Shown here one piece after another: positions 58,642 through 64,000 of a stretch of 64,000 nucleotides of DNA. The notes under the pieces were generated by a model that was given only the letters and a program-made list of their open reading frames with translations, was not told the origin of the DNA and did no database searches. A program made the position numbers and the translations under genes. Each line of letters opens with the position of its first letter. Positions within the stretch are counted from its first letter, which is position 1. The stretch lies in contig NZ_CP129013.1 of NCBI RefSeq assembly GCF_020524035.2, positions 1,601,822 through 1,665,821 on the forward strand. Direction: 5' to 3'. This DNA comes from Bacillus carboniphilus. Its GTDB lineage: Bacteria > Bacillota > Bacilli > Bacillales > JAIVKR01.

Positions 58642-58925
58642 ATAAAAAAGCCCTTTCCCCCTTCAAAACCTACTGATTGTAGGAAGAAGGGGCGAAAAGA
58701 CTTATTCTTTCCGCGGTACCACCCTTATTCGTAGTTCATCACTACCTTAGGAACAACACACGCTGTTCGTTTTGATAACGAGTGTATTCAATCTTCACTC
58801 GACCACTCCTACTGAGACTTTCAGAGTGACACGAAGAGGATTCACATCCTCTAAGAGGCGAGTTCATCTATCGATGAGATTACTAGGTTTCACCAGCCCC
58901 TAGCTCTCTAAAAATCTCGTGTCGA
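58642..58925 (-). promoter_or_regulatory. T-box riboswitch of the ilvB-leuD operon
   Basis: The T-box core GGTGGTACCGCGG is at 58711-58723 on the minus strand. The terminator (GCCCCTTC with GAAGGGG, inner CCTAC/GTAGG, then TTTTTT) is at 58644-58700. The stem I region upstream includes GAACTCGCCTC with a candidate CTC leucine specifier. Uncharged tRNA(Leu) should allow read-through, as for B. subtilis ilvB. The leader lies between ilvE and ilvB, so ilvE is outside its control. Confidence 0.9.
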
Positions 58926-58975
58926 CGACTACTTATCCTCTTGTCGTTTTAATGTTTTCATTTATAAAGAGTTGC

Positions 58976-59887
58976 TTAACTAACATTAACGTTTCCACGG
59001 CCTTCATCAAAATCAATGGCTACACCATCTACACATACCTTTTCCCTAAATGCCTCAAGCAAATGATTGGTTATACCACCTGGACGTCCATCTCCTATCG
59101 TTCGTCCATCTACCTTTACAACGGCAATAACTTCAGCAGCAGTTCCTGTTAAAAACACCTCATCTGCTATATATACATCGTGTCTAGTAAACGGTTGTTC
59201 TTTCAACTCATAGCCAAGTTCTTTGGCAATTTCAATAATAACTCCTCTTGTAATTCCTTCTAAAGCTCCAACATAGTCTGGTGGAGTGATAATTTGATTG
59301 TTTTTAATGATAAAAATGTTATCAGCAGAACCTTCAGCTACATACCCTTGATCATTCAACATTAATGCTTCACTTACATTTGCCAAATTTGCTTCTATCT
59401 TCACTAAAATATTATTTAAATAATTTAGTGATTTGATTTTCGGGCTTAAAACATCAGGACGATTTCTTCTTGTCGCAACAGTGATGATTTCGAGCCCTGT
59501 TTCATACAAATGTGCTGGGTATAACGCAAGTGGTTCAACAATAATCACAATATTCGGACTTTTACATTTATTGGGGTCTAAACCTAAATCACCAGCACCT
59601 CGCGAAACCACTAGTCGAATATAGGCATCTTTAAGCTGATTCTTTTTAACGGCTTCAATGACTAAGCTCGTCAACTCCTCTTGAGCATAAGGGATCGTTA
59701 ATAATATGGACTTTGCTGAGTTATAAAGCCGGTCCATATGCTCTTTCAATCGAAAAACATTTCCACTATAGACTCTAATTCCTTCAAAAATCCCATCTCC
59801 ATATAAGAAGCCATGGTCGTAAACCGACACTTTTGCGTCATCTTTTGTGACAAATCGGTCGTTAAGAAAGATCCATTGATCTCCCAT
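58976..59887 (-). CDS. ilvE: Branched-chain amino acid aminotransferase
   Basis: A 303-residue fold-type IV PLP enzyme. FLYGDGIFEGIRVYSGNVFR is the N-terminal block. The PLP lysine is in SPKIKSLNYLNNIL. GTAAEVIAVVKVDGRTIGDG is the C-terminal block. It performs the last step of Val, Leu and Ile synthesis. ATG 59887 follows AAGGAAAGGTG. It is upstream of the T-box, and has its own good sigma-A promoter. Confidence 0.96.
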   Translation of the reverse strand: MGDQWIFLNDRFVTKDDAKVSVYDHGFLYGDGIFEGIRVYSGNVFRLKEHMDRLYNSAKSILLTIPYAQEELTSLVIEAVKKNQLKDAYIRLVVSRGAGDLGLDPNKCKSPNIVIIVEPLALYPAHLYETGLEIITVATRRNRPDVLSPKIKSLNYLNNILVKIEANLANVSEALMLNDQGYVAEGSADNIFIIKNNQIITPPDYVGALEGITRGVIIEIAKELGYELKEQPFTRHDVYIADEVFLTGTAAEVIAVVKVDGRTIGDGRPGGITNHLLEAFREKVCVDGVAIDFDEGRGNVNVS

Positions 59888-60018
59888 TAACAGCACACCT
59901 TTCCTTTAAATAATTAACGCTTTCTATTATTAAATTAAAAAGTAAAAAAAAGAATGAATGCAGATAACGTTCTTTATTTTATCCTTTAGAAAACGTGTGG
60001 TTTTGTTTGTTTTAAGAT

Positions 60019-60047
60019 ATATTACGCTCATAAATAAAAACAGTCAA
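60019..60047 (-). promoter_or_regulatory. Sigma-A promoter of ilvE
   Basis: TTGACT (60042-60047) and TAATAT (60019-60024) on the minus strand, exactly 17 bases apart. It would give a leader of about 120 bases. The remainder of 59888-60287 contains no gene, only a solo family B repeat end at 60186-60206. Confidence 0.75.
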
Positions 60048-60185
60048 TAGTTTTTTAAAGAATTGTGCGATAATTTATAAAGTTTAGAATATTTGAATGC
60101 GCTTTCACTGTTCATACTAATGAAGTAGAGAGATTGTTAAAATTTTATTAAAGTAGGTTCGGTATTGTTTTTAGTACAAACCTTT

Positions 60186-60206
60186 AAAAGTGCGTGTTCA
60201 AAAAGT
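60186..60206. repeat. Solo end of a family B repeat
   Basis: AAAAGTGCGTGTTCAAAAAGT matches the left end of the element at 50284, but no partner end follows. Confidence 0.6.
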
Positions 60207-60287
60207 GGATAAAATTCATTTATTATTAATACATATAGAATGGTAAAATAAGATGGTAATGATATTGAAAACAAGGAGGAGATGGAA

Positions 60288-60665
60288 TTGGGCATTTTTG
60301 ATGGTTTAATGGGAAATGCATCTGAGATTAGTAATGAAGATGTACAGAAAGAATTTTCACAAATTTTGATGAGCAACGAAAAGGTTGAAAGGTCTTATAA
60401 ACTTATTCGAGATTTATTCATTTTCACAAACAAACGATTAATCTTAGTGGATAAACAAGGGATAACCGGTAAGAAGGTCGAATATCATTCGATCCCTTAT
60501 CAAAGTATTAGTCATTTTAGTATAGAGACAGCGGGAAACTTTGATTTAGATGCTGAATTAAAAATTTGGATCTCGAGTAGTACAACTCCGATCCAAAAGA
60601 CGTTTAATAAGAATTTAAATATTTATGAATTACAGACTGTGTTGGCGGAGTATATTTTAGGATAA
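60288..60665 (+). CDS. Bacterial PH-domain protein (bPH_1 type)
   Basis: A 125-residue single-domain protein. It reads MGIFDGLMGNASEI, then LIRDLFIFTNKRLILVDKQG and YHSIPYQSISHFSIE, the pattern of the bPH_1 (YozN/YvbH-like) family. It has no transmembrane segment. I chose the TTG at 60288 because GGAGG is eight bases upstream; an ATG two codons before overlaps the RBS spacing. Its function is unknown. A stem (AAGCGTCAAA/TTTGACGCTT, 60683-60717) follows. Confidence 0.85.
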   Translation: MGIFDGLMGNASEISNEDVQKEFSQILMSNEKVERSYKLIRDLFIFTNKRLILVDKQGITGKKVEYHSIPYQSISHFSIETAGNFDLDAELKIWISSSTTPIQKTFNKNLNIYELQTVLAEYILG

Positions 60666-60821
60666 AAAAAATCAGATCGAAAAAGCGTCAAAAACATTTT
60701 ATTGTTATTTGACGCTTGTCTCTGAAAGGAAAATTTCCTGGAAACCGTAAGGAAGTTGGAGGAAGGTGCATATTGCTGATACCAAGTATTTGTGACGGTT
60801 ATTAAGTATCACATCTACTTT

Positions 60822-61089
60822 GGTCCCATGATCGGCATGGCTTGATTTAAAATATCATTTTCCATAGCAAGCCTTTGATTTTCTTTGCGGAGTCTGATTA
60901 ACACCTCCTGTTCTGGTATTCAATTGTCTTTATCTTCAAAAGATTCCGTTGTCGTATATTGTTGAACCCATTTATCAAAGGTAGAAGCCGTCAGTTCGTA
61001 TTCTTTGATCATTTCATTGCTAGGTGGTATAACTGGACGATTTGTTCTTTGAACTCTTTCGAAAAACTTCTCCTTGTTCTTTTGGTCAT
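60822..61089 (-). pseudogene. Remnant of an IS3-family transposase OrfA
   Basis: The start is good: an AGGAG site and MTKRTRRSFSKEFKEQIVQL. The reading then shifts frame and passes an in-frame stop: EYELTASTFDKWVQQY, then EQEVLIRLRKENQRLAMEND and AMPIMGPK, which is the IS3 OrfA leucine-zipper end. OrfB is missing. The stretch 60718-60821 beyond it shows nothing recognisable. It is a dead element. Confidence 0.85.
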
Positions 61090-61217
61090 ATTGGATTCTC
61101 CTCTGTCATGAATTAATTGAATCTAGTTTATATGACCTTAACGAATCTGTCCAACTAAGTGTAACCTATTCAAAGAACCTGCTAAAAGGGGGTTACCTTA
61201 AATTTCTGATAAAAAAA

Positions 61218-62108
61218 TTACAAAATGAGAATATTAATGCTGATGAGAGAAAGCATTAAACAAAGTAACCCTAACAATATCTTTTCATCGTCTAAATACT
61301 TGCCCAGAAAAACATCGTTAGATTCTTTTGAGGTATTATCCTCCTGTGTTTCCTCAAAGTATGTAAGCAATAAATAAATGTCTTGTCCTAACTCCCCTAT
61401 GCTTTTTGATAAATCTTTAAGATTAAAAGTGGCTTTTGATAAATCAATAGGTAGTCCATGCTCAGAACCTGTTGTAAATACTTCTGATTGCAAAGTATCC
61501 TCAACCTTAAACAACCTTTCTCTTAATTCTTCAGGGATAACTGATATATATCTATTTATAAAAGCATCAATCTCTTTGGAATGTCTTTGTTTAAAGTAAT
61601 TAGTATATTGCGGAACAGACCATACTTGCTCTCTAAAGTTATCGAATATATTTCCAGTATTAATTCTATTATCTAAAAGAAGCACTTTAATACCTTTCTT
61701 AAAAAAGTCAGCCTGAACATAATTGTCTAGATCAGAATTAATACTTTTCACTTGAGACTTTATACCTTGAATATTATTAATACCTTTAGAAACCTCGCTA
61801 GGCTCCTTAGTTATGTATGTGATATAGTCTTTTGCAAAATTCATTATCATTATTTCATACCTTGTGCCCAACATTCTATACACTTTTTCTTTAGTTTTCC
61901 TCTTTTCATTCTTTTTTAATAAATAAGATATTAAATAAGATGCTATAAGTATAAAAATCCCATCTATAATAATGCTAGGAATAAAGGATAACCAGAATTG
62001 TTTTGTTAATCCATCTGCAAAATATTGTGTGAAAATTAAAGTAACTGATAAACCTAGTACCATTAACCATATTATTATGTGTTCCTTTATAGGTATTAGC
62101 TTTTTCAT
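61218..62108 (-). CDS. Unknown membrane protein, 296 residues
   Basis: Two N-terminal transmembrane segments (about residues 11-28 and 40-62) are followed by a basic segment KKNEKRKTKEKVYRMLGTRY. A soluble part of about 190 residues comes next, and a C-terminal hydrophobic tail (about 276-296, LLGLLCLMLSLISINILIL). I do not recognise a family. ATG 62108 has AGGAGGG upstream. It lies between an IS3 remnant and the tRNA-Arg array, so it is probably an accessory gene. It could be a stress or phage-response membrane protein, but nothing here proves it. Confidence 0.75.
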   Translation of the reverse strand: MKKLIPIKEHIIIWLMVLGLSVTLIFTQYFADGLTKQFWLSFIPSIIIDGIFILIASYLISYLLKKNEKRKTKEKVYRMLGTRYEIMIMNFAKDYITYITKEPSEVSKGINNIQGIKSQVKSINSDLDNYVQADFFKKGIKVLLLDNRINTGNIFDNFREQVWSVPQYTNYFKQRHSKEIDAFINRYISVIPEELRERLFKVEDTLQSEVFTTGSEHGLPIDLSKATFNLKDLSKSIGELGQDIYLLLTYFEETQEDNTSKESNDVFLGKYLDDEKILLGLLCLMLSLISINILIL

Positions 62109-62434
62109 GTAATCCCTCCTCACATCAATATTATAACACCCTCTACATAGGCTAAAATGAAAAATAGACTATCAACACTATCTAGTAAAAAATATCCATC
62201 CTTTACTTAGTAAGGGTTTTTTACCTTTGCATTTTTTAGCAGGTCTTTAACCGCAAGTAATTTTATGATAATATGTTTTTGCATCCTTTCTTTCTCCTTT
62301 TCCCTTTTATTAGCCAATTTAAGGATATCAAAAAGAGAGAGTAGGATGTTATTTTTTATGTTTTTTAGTTAGTCCTCAAACAAGCATCAGAATAATGTAC
62401 ACTACCACATTCAGTATAGAGCCATATAAATAGC
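62109..62434. other. Intergenic stretch without recognised genes
   Basis: About 325 A/T-rich bases between the unknown membrane protein and the interrupted tRNA copy. No open frame, hairpin or repeat that I can support. Confidence 0.6.
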
Positions 62435-62470
62435 AAAAAACGATGATTAGTTACAATCACCGTTTTTTTA
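62435..62470 (-). terminator. Terminator after the interrupted tRNA copy
   Basis: AAAAAACGATGATTAG and its partner TACAATCACCGTTTTTTT form a stem. It is duplicated almost exactly behind the intact tRNA-Arg (62773-62808). Confidence 0.8.
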
Positions 62471-62475
62471 TTTGA

Positions 62476-62669
62476 CGTCCCAGGAGAGATTCGAACTCCC
62501 GACCGACTCATTCTGGCTAATTACATCGTTTACATTTTCTTCATTCATTCTTCTTTTTTTCTTGGCGTCACACCAATCTCAGGCAGCTTATTCAAGGCGC
62601 AGTTCGATTGGTGTGCTGGGTGATTATTCGAGGATGATTATTCTGTCGTGCTCTATCCAGCTGAGCTAC
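62476..62669 (-). pseudogene. tRNA-Arg copy with the anticodon arm replaced
   Basis: The 3' part (62476-62507) is identical to the intact tRNA-Arg from the end of the anticodon stem to the discriminator base. The 5' part (62647-62669) has the D-arm region GTAGCTCAGCTGGATAGAGC. Between them are 139 bases with no anticodon. They contain a perfect ten-base-pair stem (CACACCAATC 62569-62578 with GATTGGTGTG 62606-62615). The acceptor 5' strand does not pair with the 3' strand. Confidence 0.8.
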
Positions 62670-62772
62670 CTGCTAAATAATGTAGCTTACATGTGAAACA
62701 ATCATTTATAAATCCATCTCCAAAGTTGTACTTTTACATCTTTCTTTATAGGATCATACTTTTTCAAATATG

Positions 62773-62810
62773 AAAAAAACGATGATTAGTTACAATCACC
62801 GTTTTTTATT
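62773..62810 (-). terminator. Terminator after the intact tRNA-Arg
   Basis: Same hairpin as at 62435-62470: AACGGTGATTG pairs with the complementary arm (TAATCATCGTT) and is followed by T residues on the minus strand. Confidence 0.85.
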
Positions 62811-62813
62811 TGA

Positions 62814-62880
<67 letters not shown>

Positions 62881-62887
<7 letters not shown>

Positions 62888-63334
62888 ATAGTTATAATAA
62901 GTATTCAATTTGCTTTTCTTACCTTTTTCGTCACCCCAATCTCAGTCAGCTTATTCAAGGTGTGGCTCGATTGGTGTGCTTTTTCGCTCATTCATGGATG
63001 TTTATTCATTCGTGCTCTATCCAGCTGAGCTACTGGGACATAGTTATAATAAGTATTCAATTTGCTTTTCTTACCTTTTTCGTCACCCCAATCTCAGACA
63101 GCTTATTCAAGGTGTGGCTCGATTGGTGTGCTTGTTGCTCATTCATGGATGTTTATTCATTCGTGCTCTATCCAGCTGAGCTACTGGGACATAGTTATAA
63201 TAAGTATTCAATTTGCTTTTCTTACCTTTTTCGTCACCCCAATCTCAGTCAGCTTATTCAAGGAGTGGCTCGATTGGTGTGCTTGCTACTCATTCATGGA
63301 TGTTTATTCATTCGTGCTCTATCCAGCTGAGCTA
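62881..63334 (-). repeat. Three tandem 151/152-bp units each carrying the 5' part of tRNA-Arg
   Basis: Units are 62881-63032 (152), 63033-63183 (151) and 63184-63334 (151). On the minus strand each unit is the tRNA 5' fragment (up to GATAGAGCA) followed by about 124 bases. These contain a conserved hairpin (CACACCAATC and GATTGGGGTG, with one mismatch) and end with the same tRNA flank ATACTTATTATAACTAT. The units are nearly identical, so the amplification is recent. No anticodon or 3' half is present in any of them. Confidence 0.93.
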
Positions 63335-63389
63335 CTTGGAGAAGTTATCTTACTAGTTAATTTCTCAATAACTCGCAACGACATTTTTT

Positions 63390-63418
63390 ATTATATGACC
63401 ATATTAATATAAAGTCAA
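63390..63418 (-). promoter_or_regulatory. Strong sigma-A promoter ahead of the tRNA-Arg array
   Basis: TTGACT (63413-63418) and a perfect TATAAT (63390-63395) on the minus strand are 17 bases apart. Transcription would begin about 50 bases before the first tRNA fragment and run through to the intact tRNA. Confidence 0.85.
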
Positions 63419-63427
63419 TACTTTTTT

Positions 63428-63468
63428 TGAAATTTTTCGAGGAGAAATCCCCCTCGAAAAATTTCTAT
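63428..63468 (-). terminator. Terminator after ysnB
   Basis: GAAATTTTTCGAGG and CCTCGAAAAATTTC form a long stem with a short loop. It overlaps the ysnB end and lies directly before the tRNA array promoter. Confidence 0.87.
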
Positions 63469-63974
63469 GCTTTAAATGTACGACTCCAAGACTCGATATT
63501 CCTGCCTTGATCCGTGTAAAATAACACTTCTATTTCATCGTTTTGAACGGATAATATTGCATACGTTTTTTCTTTAAAAAGTCTAGGGAGGGCAATACTT
63601 CCTGGATTAATAAAGAGTAAATCGTCTATTTTTTCGACATAAGCTATATGAGAATGTCCGAAGCACACGATGTTTGCTCCTGCCTCTTTCGCCTTATATT
63701 TTAAACTGATTAAGTTGTTTTTAACGCCATACAAATGTCCATGCGTAACAAGAACATTTTTGTTATCTACGGGCTGAACAAGGTCATTTGGAAAAGAGGT
63801 ATTTAAATCACAATTCCCTCTGACCACAACGAATCCCTCTAAAGCATCATCCTTTTTTTGAAGTTCGCTATCACCACAATGAATCATTACATCTACTTCA
63901 TTTATATGCCTTTCCTTAATAGTAATTAGTTCTTCATTTAAGCCATGACTATCGCTAACGATAAGTGCTTTCAC
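63465..63974 (-). CDS. ysnB: YsnB (YfcE/MJ0936-type) metallophosphoesterase
   Basis: A 169-residue calcineurin-like phosphoesterase. All metal-binding motifs are present: SDSHG, HCGDSE, VRGNCD, VTHGH and FGHSH. Members hydrolyse phosphodiesters such as bis-pNPP; the natural substrate is unknown. The ysnB-ilvB neighbourhood is as in B. subtilis. The ATG start has AAAGGGG upstream. Confidence 0.94.
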   Translation of the reverse strand: MKALIVSDSHGLNEELITIKERHINEVDVMIHCGDSELQKKDDALEGFVVVRGNCDLNTSFPNDLVQPVDNKNVLVTHGHLYGVKNNLISLKYKAKEAGANIVCFGHSHIAYVEKIDDLLFINPGSIALPRLFKEKTYAILSVQNDEIEVLFYTDQGRNIESWSRTFKA

Positions 63975-64000
63975 AGTAAAACCCCTTTAGTACATTATTG

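Noticed and set aside
62476-62669. Group I intron in tRNA-Arg
   Set aside because: The 139-base insert is too short, lacks the conserved core, and the acceptor stem no longer pairs.

Overview
The window comes from the chromosome of a low-GC, endospore-forming member of the Bacillaceae. Its backbone is the block known from Bacillus subtilis that runs from safA to ysnB, almost gene for gene and nearly all on the minus strand. It carries sporulation genes (safA, spo0B, spoIVFA/FB, spoIIB, spoVID, ysxE), RBSs of the AGGAGG type, frequent TTG and GTG starts, and T-box leaders.

Layout from left to right. (1) 1-6.7 kb: the end of safA, the NAD operon nadB-nadC-nadA, and divergent nadS-niaR. (2) 6.8-13 kb: pheB-pheA, obg, spo0B, the ribosomal protein cluster rplU-prp-rpmA with an L21-type leader, and an RNase E/G gene. 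(3) 13-24 kb: spoIVFA-spoIVFB, the shape and division operon mreBCD-minCD, radC, maf, spoIIB, comC and folC. (4) 24-32.7 kb: valS behind a T-box, a small autoregulated membrane-protein/XRE operon on the plus strand, ysxE, spoVID with a good sigma-E promoter, and an IS91-like element. (5) 32.8-48 kb: hemAXCDBL, engB, lonA, lonB, clpX and tig. (6) 48-60 kb: ysoA, a CaCA antiporter, then ilvE and the T-box-controlled ilvB-ilvN-ilvC-leuA-leuB-leuC-leuD operon. (7) 60-63.4 kb: an accessory stretch with a PH-domain gene, an IS3 remnant, an unknown membrane protein and a strange tRNA-Arg locus. ysnB closes the window.

Three things stand out. First, the tRNA-Arg(UCU) gene is preceded by three tandem units of about 151 bp. 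Each carries only the 5' part of the tRNA plus a conserved hairpin. A second tRNA-Arg copy has its anticodon arm replaced by about 139 bp holding a related hairpin. Second, a dispersed intergenic repeat, present as full, partial and tandem copies, contains small hairpins whose stems co-vary around a constant TCCT (AGGA on the other strand) loop. A second MITE-like family has ends of the GTTCAAAAAGT type. Third, at least ten single-base indels interrupt mreB, folC, ysxE, hemC, lonA, leuC, leuA and ilvB, mostly in homopolymers. In nearly every case the restored frame gives conserved protein, so sequencing error is more likely than gene decay.
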